This document shows positions 43,035 to 55,245 of a stretch of DNA of 64,000 bases, in pieces. Origin of the DNA: Hexactinellida sp. DTS-2022 (Eukaryota > Porifera > Hexactinellida); contig JAPNXP010000004.1 in assembly GCA_028753945.1 (NCBI GenBank), positions 2,170,001 through 2,234,000 of the forward strand, written 5' to 3'. The first letter of the stretch is position 1. Each line of letters opens with the position of its first letter. The translations under genes were made by a program, and so were the position numbers. A model generated the notes under the pieces. It was not told the DNA's origin. It did not search any database and saw only the letters and a program-made list of their open reading frames with translations.

Positions 43035-44548
43035 AGAGTCGGGAATTTCGTAATACAGGACTTATAACTACTTTGGACCATGGATGGTAAGTAGATGGCA
43101 TTGTATAACAATAATTTTGAAACAGAGGAGCATTCATCATTAACTCCGACACTTAAAACAGATAACATATGCATTCAATTACAGACTGAAACAATTATAT
43201 TAATTAAGTTTGAAATTTCTTCAATTTCCTGTTGTCCTCAATATTTGAAGTTCGTTTTGAAGATTTGAGTACATTGAGTGAATTTAAGTTGCGAACTTTA
43301 TGTGACAGAATGCAATTAGAGATGGGACAAACTACAAAGTATATTCTTCAATAGATCCCATTTAATCTTGAAACAGTAGTCGCAATTACTTCTCAAATAT
43401 TCTGTCAGAGATGATGTATCTTCTATTTTGATAGTAGAGAGAGATACAAGAATTTTTCGCGGGGTTGAAGAAATAAATTTGCTGAATAATATCGGTTGCT
43501 CTTCAATTGCAGTATAGATTTTCCAAAGGAGAATGCACGATTCTAGAACTTCCATTGTTGGATACTTTAATCCTCCTCGATCTTTTATTTGAATGAGTAG
43601 ATTCACACTATCTTGATTTTCAAAATGAATATCTCTCTGTTTGGTTAAACTAGCAAACCATTCCCCACACCTATCTTTGTATATAGAGAATGTGGAATGG
43701 ACAGCGTATCCAGCTACAAATGCCAATGCTAGGAGAGTAGTTTCATCTACTTCAGGAAGGGGATTAGAATTGTCCAACAGAGAAATGGTATAATGGAGTT
43801 ATTTCAACCGGTTCTCCTTCCGAGGTAAATGTCTTAATAAAGTCTTTAAGTGACATTTCTCCAGAAGTATCCTTCTGAAATAACTTTAATATTGAAGAAA
43901 GCTTTAGTCTGCGGTCATTTTCAAGAATTTGGAGGACAGATATACTATACTGAGCACCTGACATTTGTCGATAAACGACAAAACGGTGTTCAAGGGGGAA
44001 CGTTCTGAAGATGGGAGGATAGAATATAAGCGAAACCACATGTGTCACTTGTAAGATAGTTAACTATTTGAGGAAGTACTAAACAAGAATGTCTAAAACT
44101 AGAGAAAGTTTGGGGTGTTAACTATCCAACCTTACCAGGTAGCAATTTCCAAGTATCTAGCCATTGAACATTACTAAGAAATGAAAAACGTTCATCATTA
44201 TTTAATGAGTGGGTTTGAAAATGAATCTCTTAAGCAGTTACCTTTCATTGGACTGTTAACATTCAAGATTTTCCAAATATGAATTATAACATCTAGAAAT
44301 TCAGGAGACTGATTTACAATAGCAGCACCCTGAATTTGTTTATTTAGCCTCAAGGTAGCGTTAGTCGATTCGCTAAACACAGACAACGCAAGATTAACAT
44401 TTTGCCTCTCTAAATTGGTAGGCCAGCAATCCTTTGCGGTCAATTTATATGCTTGCTTCAAGGTGGAAGAGTGCTCAAGTCTGTATTGATTCCTAATATC
44501 TTCAAAAATATATGGGAAATATATGGGTAAGATAATTTCGCATTTCAC
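43035..44548 (-). pseudogene. P-like transposase relic, C-terminal half
   Basis: Minus strand, in order: FEDIRNQYRLEHSSTLKQAY, CWPTNLERQNVNLALSVF (44.5-44.35 kb), IWKILNVNSPMKG, then PLEHRFVVYRQMSGAQYS (about 43.97 kb, with the Glu of the E block) and LQILENDRRLKLSSI, then LALAFVAGYAVHS and DRGGLKYPTMEV (43.7-43.55 kb). The subfamily is that of the 48-51 kb copy (compare YRQMSGAHYHI, AYVAGYAVFSY). About 250 bp beyond the end, ATACAGGACT...TTTGGACCATGGAT (43055-43085) looks like the decayed right terminus. The N-terminal half is missing. Confidence 0.82.
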
Positions 44549-44829
44549 ATACTTATATGGAGCTCAGTTAATGGAAACTGAACTGCCATATAAGGAAGTA
44601 TTTGAATTCTAAAAGACCCATAAGCTCAGAAATGAAATTTAGACATAAATAAAACCACTTCAGTTACCAATAACTCAGCTCTATATAAGTATTTTGAACG
44701 CTTTTAAACCTCTTCACATCAAAAATAAATATAACCATATTATATGGGAAAAATACTCCCAAATTCTCACTTTCAAATCTGACCTGTTTTGTGATTATCA
44801 GTTAAAGAAAACGAAGACGACGACACTTA
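44549..44829. other. Spacer between two relics
   Basis: No recognisable coding or repeat signal. Confidence 0.3.
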
Positions 44830-45840
44830 ATGGAAACTTTAATTAATCCCGAGGTTTCAGAATTAAATCAGAACGGTATAGAACTGGCGCAAGGTTTCGT
44901 AAATGTTGTAATAGAGCGGTGTATGTATGATGGAAAATGGCTGGAATACTCTCTGGAGCTGGTGGTGCTCATTGTCAGCTTTATACAGCTAATTTTAATG
45001 AATTACACGACCTAAGAACTAGTTCATACTGCATTCCCAATTAATAGTCAATAACAGCGGCGAAAGAATTTTATCTGAAGTAGAAAGAGAAGAATTATTA
45101 CCTCTTCCTTCAGTAAAACGATTTGGATTGAAACATGAATCGATTTCTGATATCAATATTATTTGTGCATCGCCTCTTCAGATGGTTTATGACACTTGCA
45201 TACCACTTATAATCTGGACAGATAAAATGGTCTCCATCATCAATGAAAGTTAAAGTATCCATTAAGTATACTCGTAGCCTCGTATTTGAGAAAACTGGTC
45301 TTAAGATTGACCAACCTAGTAGTGATGGAGGTACTACATCAACTGGAAATATAGCCCGTCAGTGGATTTTAAAGTAAAATGAATATATTAATTGGGTTTC
45401 GACACTTCCACCGGGTTAATTCCATGGCACTCTGAAAACTATTCATACTTACCTTTCCGTGATCCTACGGACATTTAATAGCAGTTGCCTAATTAATATC
45501 GATTCTCTCGACACATAATGCAGAGATACTTATGAATATATACTCATTCATTACCCTTGGGCCAATATTACGCTAACTCTGCATAAAGTCTTAGCACATT
45601 CTTGTGAATTAAGACGAGATTGTAACAACTCTCATGGTTTGAAAGATTATTCTAACCATGCTGTGGAAGCATGTAATAAATTGATCAGAAAGTATCGTGA
45701 GCACTTACCCAGAAAACAATATTTGTTCTTAATACACGAGATATATTTGTTCGTCTTTTATGTGGTAACGACCCAGAACTCAATACATTCAGAAAATCGT
45801 CTAAAAATGCGGTGGTACTGATGTTGCAAAGGAATACCGA
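44830..45840 (+). pseudogene. Relic of an unclassified invertebrate transposon protein
   Basis: Plus-strand pieces in several frames: VEREELLPLPSVKRFGLK (about 45.08-45.14 kb), YTRSLVFEKTGLKIDQPSSD followed by GGTTSTGNIARQW (45.26-45.37 kb), TLHKVLAHSCELR (45.58 kb), GLKDYSNHAVEACNKLIRKY and REHLPRKQ, ending around RLLCGNDPEL. I recall the pattern (LGL.VDQP..GGSGTTN.GN.ARR..., then S.HK.L.HG, ...SEE..EA.NK..R..R....RK, ..LLLSSDP) as a family repeated in molluscs and cnidarians and thought to be transposon-derived. No catalytic motif is assigned. Strongly decayed. Confidence 0.5.
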
Positions 45841-46239
45841 TGACTAGTCCATCCCTAACTAGTCAAGATGAGAAATTTGCAAATTTAACCTCGGTTGACT
45901 TGATTATTTAGCGAATGTAATCTAACTAATTGTAAATTTCTTTCTCATGGTCAGTATTTATGATTATTAATCATGGGTGACTATCAAAAATTATTAACCA
46001 ACCAAACATTTGTTTTCAATGATATTCCATTCGAACGTCTAAAACTACATCTTGGAGTTAATAAATATTGTTTTGATGATTCCATTCAATTTCTAGCTAT
46101 CACTAACCTATAGGTCAATAATACTTTAAATGTGGGTATTTGCTACGTAAATACCTATTTCCGCTTACTACCCTAAAATTGCCAAAGTGCTACAATGCTG
46201 TCTGATTGTTTTGATAGCACAGCAGTGACGAGATAGGTC
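45841..46239. other. Non-coding spacer
   Basis: Short frame MGDYQKLLTNQTFVFNDIPF at 45974 ends after 46 codons; not recognised. A piece at 46140-46185 resembles the repeat at 2545. Confidence 0.3.
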
Positions 46240-47990
46240 TCACATCTACTTCTATCATACGAGCGGGGGAAATTTTGGAAATGGGGATAAAAGTTCCAGA
46301 GTGCTGGAATATACCCTTCTCTAATTGAAGAATTATTATGGCACATATGGGAGGTGCCAAATTAACGACATGGTCCCTTAAAATCCAATTAGGTATATCA
46401 TCTGGGCCTATAGTCTTGTAGTATATTTCGATGTCATTTAGAAGCTTGGTGATCTGTGTTAATGATATACGTCACAAGAACTCTGAAGCTGGTGGGCAGA
46501 GTACCCATATCAAGAGGATCCAGTTCACGACAAACTGATCCGAAAAACGAGATCCCCTCAGCGAGTGAATTCATCTTTCCATCGCATAATGAACTTGACA
46601 TCGCGGTAAATTCAGTGGGTGTCTTACCTATTTTCGTTATGGATTGGTATGCTTCCCTGGGACGAGAGTCACAGTTACGGAGTAACTGAATCCTCTGATA
46701 GTAGTAAACGGTTCTGATGATTTTACCCACTCCAATCCATCTATTATGGAGGCTTCCGAAGAGTGTAGCATTGCAAGACATAAATGCATACTGCCGCCGA
46801 TTGATTAGATAACGTAGATCAGTAACCCAAGGCTTATCAGTGGTGTGGCGACAAAGATTTTTGACGGAAGGCGTTGTCTAATGATAGAGCAATTGAGTTC
46901 TCAAAGAAATCAAACCTCGACTGGCATGTTGGTTGAAGGTATCCAGTCGAAGTTGGAAAGGGAATATGATCAGGGACTCCTTATCACTAAGGTTATTCGC
47001 CCTCGTGATAAAGGTAACAGTTTTGCCCCTCTTGAACTTTAAGGAAGCAGGTTTACTAAGGACGGTGTTATGGTAAGTTTGAGACGTAGTTGCAACTACA
47101 ACTGGATCATAATTCAAGGTACTCAAAATTGTGAATATATTGTCCAGTAATTCCCTACCTCGGGATGGCCTTCGGACTATCTGCCTGAGCGATAATTTCT
47201 CAGGTGGGTGTCGTTAAGTTGGCTAAAATCGCCAATTATCATAACGCCTGCATGAGGGTGTTTTCTAAGGATATCATCAACACCGGCGACGATGTGATTA
47301 AGGGTGGTATAATCGCATGCCTTGGCGAAAGGTAAACAACTAAATCAGAACATGTCAGAATTGGCGGCGAATGCATTTGTTCCCAAACCAAGAAAGATAG
47401 AGACTCAACAGCATCAATGTCCAAATAACCCAGTCTATTATACAGAATATTTTCTCTAATGTGGCTAGCACGCGCCGCCTTTCTTTTCCACTCTGTCCCT
47501 AATCTCAGAAGAGTATCCATGTATTTTGGCGATGGATGGAGGCACCGAATCGGGAAGACATGTCTCAGGGCCACCGGATACATCGACAGAGTGGAATTCA
47601 AGAATGTGGGAAATTTCATCTAGTGTATTCACCACGCTCCTATAATTCAAATTAAGGATGGTGAGAAGATACCAGCTGGTAGTAGGTATACAGACTAGGT
47701 CATGAGGTTTACTATAAGGAAATGGATTAACACTAGGTATAAGCTTACGCTCGGATACATCAGTCACGATGACGGGAATAGGTTTCTTCTTCTGTGTGAC
47801 GGGCAGGGTTAGCGTCTCAAGATTCCTTTGGGGTTCGGTGACGTGTAGAAGGGTGTGGAGGCAGTGGCGGTTTGAGTCTGTCCGAATGGGAGAGTGCTAG
47901 TGGGTGAGATGGTGTAAGGTGTGTAAGGTGGCGGAAGGGGCTGAGAGAGCGGAACGGGACGCGGAGTAGATAGGTCCTTAATGAAGCAGT
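46240..47990 (-). pseudogene. LINE retrotransposon fragment (endonuclease and start of reverse transcriptase)
   Basis: Minus strand from about 47680: LNLNYRSVVNTLDEISHILE, then ETCLPDSVPPS, HGYSSEIRDRVEKKGG (AP-endonuclease, ET and DR..K.GG landmarks), further IIGDFSQLNDTHLRNY (the GDFN block), KPWVTDLRYLINRR, SITKIGKTPTEFTA, and GPDDIPNWILRDHVV, LAPPICAII (first reverse-transcriptase motif). This is the order in CR1/jockey-type LINEs. Frames shift repeatedly. The polymerase core with YxDD is missing: the fragment stops near 46240. LINEs usually lose their 5-prime end, so the missing 3-prime end points to later deletion. The GC-rich lead at 47820-48050 may be the 5-prime region. Confidence 0.75.
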
Positions 47991-48667
47991 AACATCATAA
48001 AGAACACCAACACGTGGACACAAACAAGTACAGCTGGGAGTCAGTTAGGCGCGTTATATAGCTAGGATTACTAGTTTGTTTTGTGAAAGTTTATGTAAAG
48101 TTTGTAAAGCGTGTTTGTCACAGGACGATATGTGAAATTTATATTCCCTTAAAATCAAGAGGAATCATCAATGTAGAATCTTCCGTTACAATCTACTCTA
48201 CGATGACAACAAGAGAATATTATAAGTTCAAATAAATATTTTAGGAAATCTATTACATTAATGCATAGCATTCTAATATACTAAGGCAATGGCACTCATC
48301 TTTTTTTTGGGACCATGGATTGGTTAAACGAGTCATTTTCATACGCATTTGAATTCAAAAATTTTAGGCTCCGAAATATCCTCTCTATATTGTATATTGT
48401 TTAGCATCATTATTTCAAACCATAATCATGTAATCGAATGAAATTTTTGAACCTGAATTCAGTGGAATGGGAATTTATTAAACAACCACAAGTTATATTT
48501 ATGTTCAATTTGTTTACTGTACACCCTTATGTTTGTATTTGGTCACGATACGATTAGTATAATATTTTTTAGGCATTATTAATTGTTATTTTATTACTTC
48601 CTCGACTTTAATTCACTTTATCTATACGCATTTTCTAAATTTTTGTTGATATCTTACTGAAACGAAG

Positions 48668-51556
48668 ATGTCCTGCGTAGTTCCTGGGTGTAAATCCAAT
48701 TACAAGAGCCAAGGTCAACGTACAGCTTCTTTTTCATTTCCGAAAGATAAAGAACTTCATGAGAAGTGGTTTAGGGCTATCCCAAGACCAAGAGAGCACT
48801 ACGAGGAGAACAAATACTTACAGGTGTGTAGTTTATATGCATTCTGAATTTATTTATATTGTTTTGACAAAAACTGTCCGCCCGGACATTCTTTGTTAAA
48901 ACAATACATTTCAACCAACTTCGATCTTAGGTATGTATCCACCACTTCAAAGATGAAGATACTGTAAGGACATTTGAGTATTTTGATGGAGAAAAGATTA
49001 TCGAGATGCCCCGAGAAAAGATGACTCTGAAAAAGACAGCGATACCCAGTATTTTCCCCAACTGCGCAAGCTATTTAACTGACAGAACAGAAAAGTGTAA
49101 AAGGGTGTCAAGAGATGACAAGGATGAGACGATGCTTCGAGAAGCATTCAGGATGAGCCGGATTGATGACAATATTACAGGTGTTAAGTTCCAAGTTAAT
49201 TCATTTGCTGATTTGTTAACTAAGTTAGATTCAATCGATCTAAAAAATGATTGGGTTACCTACAATCCAGGAACAGATTCTTTATATTTCCTGAAGATTG
49301 TAACATTGGATAACGCAACTTCCATTGAACGGACACTCATAATTGACCATGACTTAAATGCTCAAGCATTTTATAGGGGAAACATCTAATTCCTTTGCCG
49401 ACAAGGGTGATAAATGATCTTCGTCAAATTGAATCATATATGAGTGATATTAATTGTTATTCTTTAGAATCTTTACCCCAAAGTTCTAATATCAAGAGTA
49501 TTACAGTAAAAACTAATATAGAACATGCAATTAGTGATATCAGCTGTGCAATTAATCAATTAGAACTTAGTGAAAATATCGAAAGCGATTTTGGAATGGA
49601 AGACTCCAATTCAATGAAAATTCGACTCCATTTCCTTATAAACCAACTGAGAAATTTAATAACTGAAAAAAACGGTCGCCGCTATAATATTATTACACAA
49701 GTTTTTGCATTAAAACTTCATGGGATATCGCCTGCTGGTTATCGGCTTATTCTATCTTCGGATTGTTTAATTTTGCCACACGAGAGGAATATATTGAGAA
49801 TGAAAAATTCCATTGCCTTAGAAAATGAGTACCTAAACGTTCTCAAAGAAACAGCCACGACTTTTAGCCAGCTAGATCGCCTTGTAATTATTCAAATGGA
49901 TGAAGTGCACATCCGTAGTGCTGCTAGCTACAAAGGGGGTAGAATTATTGGATCCATTGAGAATCCTGAAGATCCCCCAACCACAGTTTTTTCTATAATG
50001 GTATCCAGTTTAGCGAAAAAGTATTCAACCATTGTCCGTTTGATACCTCTCGGCTCTTCGTCAGCAGAAGTCCTTTTCCCAATTGTCAGAAATACTATTT
50101 CTGATATTGAAAGTTGCAACTTGTTTGTTGAAGCGATGTGTACTGATAACTATCCTCTGAATGTTAGTTTGTTTAAATTATTTTCAAATGACTCAAAAAC
50201 TTTGCATCCTAAATTTAAACATCCATGTGATCCCTCCAGAAATCTAATATTACTTTTTGATATAGTCCATATAATAAAATCAATTCATAATAATTGGCTA
50301 AATTTGCACGATCATGACAAGAGATTTGTTTTTCCCATGTTTGAAGATTGCTTTGAAGGCAATTCAAACAACGTGACTCCATCTAATAGCCTCTGTGTGT
50401 CCATTCAAATCAAAAATAACACCGTTAATCATTGTAAACACCCGTCGCTCTATCCACAAGTATGTACAGCTTCTTTTGATGACATACGAACTTTATTCAA
50501 ATCAGACGTGTACAATATTTTGAAGAGGGCACCTAAATTATCTTCAAAGGCATGTTGGCCATCCAATTTAGAAAGGCAAAATGTAGACTTGGATCTCAAG
50601 ATATTTCACGATTCTACATACAATGGGCGCTAACTTTCAAAATTGAGAAGGAAATTGTAGAAAATAATCAAACAGTTGCATTTTTGAAATTAATTAGTCA
50701 TATTTGGGATGTATTTAATGTCAGTTGGGTTGGAAAAGATATCCGCTTTAAAAATGACTACTCAGCTCCATTATGTCAAAACGATTCTCGATTGAGCTTT
50801 ATTCGAAAAGTGGTTGCATGGTTGAATTGTTGGAAAATTCTAGCATGTAGATATGGTAAACTGACACCACAAACGTTTAAGAGTTTTAGGCACACCTGTA
50901 TGGCACTACCTTTCCTAGTTGATCGACTTACTTGTGAATGCAATTTCAAATATGTACTATCAGCTAGAATTCAAAACGACCCCTTAGAACACCACTTCGG
51001 ATTATATAGACAAATGTCTGGAGCTCACTACCATATTACCTACTGTCAAATATTAGAAAGTGAAAGAAGACTCCAACTTTCTAATATTCAGAAATTGTTT
51101 TCAGCTAAATTAAAATCTGATGAATTTGTCAAGCCTTTACCATTGGATAATTATATTAAAAAATTTGCGGAAGATGTTTGTGGGGAGAGTTCAGATTCTT
51201 AATTTGATTTTCAATTATTTGTTGAAACACTTGAATTAATTCCTAAACCTCAAATTAATTCATCCCAGGTTGAATGCCTTGCTTATGTTGCTGGGTATGC
51301 CGTGTTTTCATACCTTAAAAAATCTAACTCGTGTGTTAATTGTCATAATTTCTTAACTACTGAGAAACAAATGGAAGTAGTAAATGATATGGGATCTCAA
51401 TTTATTCTCATTGAATTATTAGACAGGGGTTCTCTTAAATATCCATCTATTGCAGTTATCGATTGTGTTAATATTGTTTACGAAACTTTTATGAAAATTG
51501 ATAGCTCTGAATTACTCAGTAAATATTTTTTGTTGGTCCTTTTCGTACTATTTTAA
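48668..51556 (+). pseudogene. P-like transposase, THAP to C-terminus, two frameshifts and one stop
   Basis: Exon 1 (48668-48823, MSCVVPGCKSNYKSQGQRT, THAP C-x4-C) and exon 2 from 48931 (VCIHHFKDED, VPSIFPN-like IPSIFPNC) join across a 107-bp GT-AG intron. Frame lost at about 49376-49389 (YRGNI-stop against GKHLIPLPTRVIND in the next frame), again near 50625 (STYNG to ALTFKIEKE), and an in-frame TAA at 51200-51202 after CGESSDS. Catalytic landmarks remain: QMDEVHIRSAASYKGG (first Asp), CTDNYPLNVS, LLFDIVHIIKSIHNNW (second Asp), DPLEHHFGLYRQMSG (Glu) and AYVAGYAVFSY, DRGSLKYPS near the end. Only three lesions, so a fairly young inactivation. Confidence 0.92.
48824..48930 (+). other. Intron (107 bp) in THAP region of P-like transposase
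   Basis: CAG/GTGTGTAG donor and CGATCTTAG/GTATG acceptor, phase 0, splitting the THAP domain before VCIHHF. The copy at the left edge has its donor at the same codon. Confidence 0.88.
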
Positions 51557-51707
51557 TACAAATAAACATGAAGTTTATTGAAGATGAGCTTATTAATAAA
51601 TGGAGAGAATGTTGTGATTGCTAAGTTTGGGGTGGGACATATTAAAGAAGATTATATTAACTGTATATAATTGTATTCTCTCAAAAAAAGTTAAGAATTA
51701 TAATAAC

Positions 51708-52559
51708 TAGAGCTGTACCGGATTAGAGATTCTCTACTCCGGCCGGATCCGGATATCCGGTGCTCAATTATCCGGTTATCCGGCCGGATATCCGGCTAAA
51801 TATGTATTTGACAAATGAAACCATAATATTACATCAATAACAAGTTCTGCTTATTCATAATTAAATTGTCCATAAACTAAGCTTATGTTTTTTTAGGGAG
51901 GCTTCTAAAATAATTTATGTGATTCCACAATTCATACAGTATATGAATATACTTTCAATCGCATTCACCTATGGTAAATAAGATCTTTTCAATAACATAT
52001 TTATTTTCGATTCCTATATATTATAGCTTGAAAGGTTGCATTTTTTATCAATCCCAGCATGAGTGAAATTTGGCATTTTTCTCACTATCTAATAACGATT
52101 CTTTCAGAGCACTCTGTTTTGAATGTGATGCCAATACATATATCACGTAGTAAAAATCCTAAACATATAGCACGTCACCACTGTGGAACCACATAAAACA
52201 TTCACATTCAGAAATTTACAAAGAAAAAACAATAAATGAAAATCCTCTTGTAGAAATTCACAACAAGGTGATCAGAATATTTTTTCAATCAACTAGTTCT
52301 GCTATTACACACTATCTAAATTCTATTCCAAGAATATCTATACAAGAAAACCTATACCAGACATTAGAACGACAGAAAAAATGGACAGTTAATGACCCTA
52401 GAGCTATGCAAATTCACTTGATATTCGGAGAGATAGTTATTCTTTAATTCATACACAAATACAATTGGGACCGTTATCCGGCCGGATAGTTGTTCATATC
52501 CGGTAATTGGCCGGATACACCGGATACCGGATTAGAACCGGATATCCGGTACAGCCCTA
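51708..52559. mobile_element. hAT-type MITE with CCGGAT(A) repeats, 852 bp
   Basis: Starts TAGAGCTGTACCGGAT, ends ATCCGGTACAGCCCTA, perfect 8-bp duplication ATAATAAC (51700-51707 and 52560-52567). GGCCGGATATCCGG-type repeats near both ends; A+T-rich middle without coding potential. Confidence 0.92.
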
Positions 52560-53026
52560 ATAATAACATGGTGGTGAAGTCCGACAATTCGAAGCTTAAA
52601 AAATATAGTAACTAATTTTTCTGTTATTCTAGGTAACCATTATCAGAAGTTAAATTAAAGAAACGAATTCTTCTGAAGAATACTTACAGGAGAGACTTTC
52701 CCCTCGAAGATATAAAGTACAGATAGTTTTGCTTATTGTTTTGATAGTATTAATGTCTTAATTTGTTATTATTATGAATTAATTATTCATGAGATATTGT
52801 TCAAATCTTCACTATCTATAACGACTTTTATGGATTTTAATTAAATATGAAGAAGAAGGTACCAGAAGAATTAAATAAATGCATCAACAATGTTACTGTC
52901 TTACTGGCGGGCCGTTTAGTATAGTATATCTTGAATAGAGTGAATTAGATACTTAACTCGTTTAACCAATCCATGGTCCAAAAATAATAATGAGTGCCAT
53001 TGCCTTAGTATATTAGAATGCTATGA

Positions 53027-53628
53027 TTCATGATTTCAGACTAATCGATACACAACTAACAGTTAGAAAATTATATAATATATTGTCCGAGTAATATGTC
53101 TCAAACTAGAGACATGACAGTATACTGCTCTTCTTCATAATGTAATATCATGCAGATTGAATAGACGATAATTTCAGCGTCTCTTAAAGCAAATAATCAG
53201 TTCTCGTAAGTCCATCATTCCCAATGATGCACCCCCAATGACAGTAGAGCATATCAGCACTAAGTTAGAATATGCTAGCTCTTATCCTGATACTGTAGAG
53301 CTCAATAAGTAATAATGAGTTCGATTTCAGTTATTCAAGTTTACAGCGACAAGTAAAAAATTGCTAGGTCCATCGGTATCTAGTTGTGAGGGCTGTGAAC
53401 TTTCTGGTCTGAAGTATAAGAAAACTTACCTTATAAGTACAAGAACTTACAACCATTTCTGGTCATACCTAAACTCTAATAATACTCTATAGCTAGATGT
53501 AATATAAAATTTCAGCTGATTGTCCGCTTATTAGTGGTAAACTAATGCTAGTGGATCAGTCGAAAAGTTCTAAAAGTCTAACGGAGTCTATGTAATTGAT
53601 TCAACATGTACAAATGGTCACTTGAAAC
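53027..53628. other. Gene-less stretch
   Basis: No supported feature. Confidence 0.4.
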
Positions 53629-55245
53629 CAGTGATGTGCTCCGTTACTAAATCTTCCGTTACTCCGTTACCGTTACTTTATTTCTTCCGTTACCGTCACT
53701 ATAATTCTTCCGTTAATTACGGTTATCTTTAATCCGTTACCATTATCCTTAATCTGTTACTCTAACCATTACATTACCGTAACACTGTTACGGCTACTAC
53801 GTTACTTATTCCATTGCCTTTTCTCCGTTACTCCGTTATTCCGTTACTCCGTTATTCCATTACACCGTTACTCAGTTATTCTGTTACTCCGTTACTCCGT
53901 TACTCCGTTATTCCGTTACTCCGTTACTTTTATCTTTAAATACATTACCGCACTGTTGCATCGTTATCTTTAGTACGTTACTTCGTTACTTTTAATCAGT
54001 TACCGTCCGTTACATTAAGGTAACGGTAACTAATTAAGGGTAACGGATTAAACTGTATAGGAAGAAATAAAGGAATCGTAACGGGAGAAAAAATGTAACG
54101 GTACAGAATGAATTAAAGTAACGGTAACGGAAGCTTTATAGTAACGGTAAGGCTAATCAACCGCAGCAAAAAATTATGGTCTCAGCATATCCATTGTTTC
54201 ACTGTAGAACACTTATACATACATGATGATAACATCGTCTCGTGAATTTCGATTTTACAAATATTTTTTGAGATATTTGATTTTTTAGATTTCGCTAATG
54301 TTAAATACCCAAGTTGCGCCAACATTCCCACAGAAGTGTAAATACAAGATATCAAGTTGAATGTTATTCTATCGTATAGTTCATGAATAGATCTGTGATT
54401 TGTCGGGTTGTATAAGCTCTAACAAAGTTAGAAGTATTTTTTTTTTATGTTTAAAAAAGAAATCGGTCAAAAAAGCCCTCTTTTCTTCGATTTTCATGAA
54501 ATCTCGTCACGATTAGGTCATAAAATGTGAAGAATGCATCGAAAAGCTTATACAACCCGACAAATCACAGATCTACTCATAAACTATACGAGAGAAGAGG
54601 ATTTAACATGATGTCTGGTACATAAACTTCTGGGCGAATGTTGGCGCAAACTCACTTTGTCCGTTTTAGTGATTTTTTGAAAAATTTCGTCATAATAGGG
54701 GTTAATATTAATAAAAAAAGCAAAAATACCAAAGAATTTAGTTCTAGACCGATTTTAGTAATTTTTTGTGGATCTATATACTACATATATAGAAGTAGTG
54801 TTTAAAGCAATAAACTGTAAAATCAGTGATAGTTTCTGACTTTATTTTCTGAGATTGATTAGCCTTTTAAGTAAAGTAACGGAGTAACGGTAATGGAAAA
54901 AGTTTAACCTAGGAACGGTAAGAGAGCAACGGTAATAGAATGGTAAGAGTTACTGATTAAAGATAAAGGTAACTGATTTTCCTTATCCTATTTTCTCCCG
55001 TTACCTTTAGTTTTTCCTTTACCGTTACAGTTTTTCTTCCGTTACCGTTACCTTTTTTCCGTTACCGTTACCGTTACTTTCACTTCCGTAACCGTTACTT
55101 TTTTTCCCCGTTACCCGTTACTTTTCTCCGTTACCGTTACTTTTTTTTTCCCGTTACCGTTACTTATTTTTACCCGCTACCGTTACTTTTTCCGTTACCG
55201 TTACCGTTACCGTTACTCCGTTACTAGTAACGGAGCACATCACTG
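53629..55245. mobile_element. hAT-type element made of CCGTTA arrays, 1617 bp
   Basis: Starts CAGTGATGTGCTCCGTTACT, ends AGTAACGGAGCACATCACTG, perfect duplication CTTGAAAC (53621-53628 and 55246-55253). About 400 bp at the left and 250 bp at the right consist of degenerate CCGTTA(C/T) units, oriented alike on the plus strand except near the inner borders. Between them an inner piece (about 54150-54875) bounded by GGCTAATCAA / TTGATTAGCC holds a further hairpin (TCTGTGATTTGTCGGGTTGTA and inverse). No open frame. Confidence 0.9.

Larger units (their letters stand above)
48264..53026 (+). mobile_element. P-like (THAP) DNA transposon, complete ends
   Basis: Inverted repeats of about 70 bp (48264-48333 and 52956-53026) start CATAGCATTCTAATATACTA and contain GGACCATGGATTGGTTAAAC. 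Neighbouring 8-mers CATTAATG and (G)ATTCATG are similar but not identical, so the target duplication is eroded. Contains a transposase pseudogene (48668-51556) and, downstream of it, a hAT MITE (51708-52559). Same subfamily as the fragment at 1-876. Confidence 0.87.

Noticed and set aside
47817..48023. Pro/His/Ser-rich frame at 47817-48023
   Set aside because: GC-rich 5-prime region of the LINE fragment; no recognisable ORF1 motif, low-complexity text.
53640..54020. Telomere-like repeat array
   Set aside because: The unit is CCGTTA, not TTAGGG, is degenerate, and is bounded by hAT-type ends with a target duplication.
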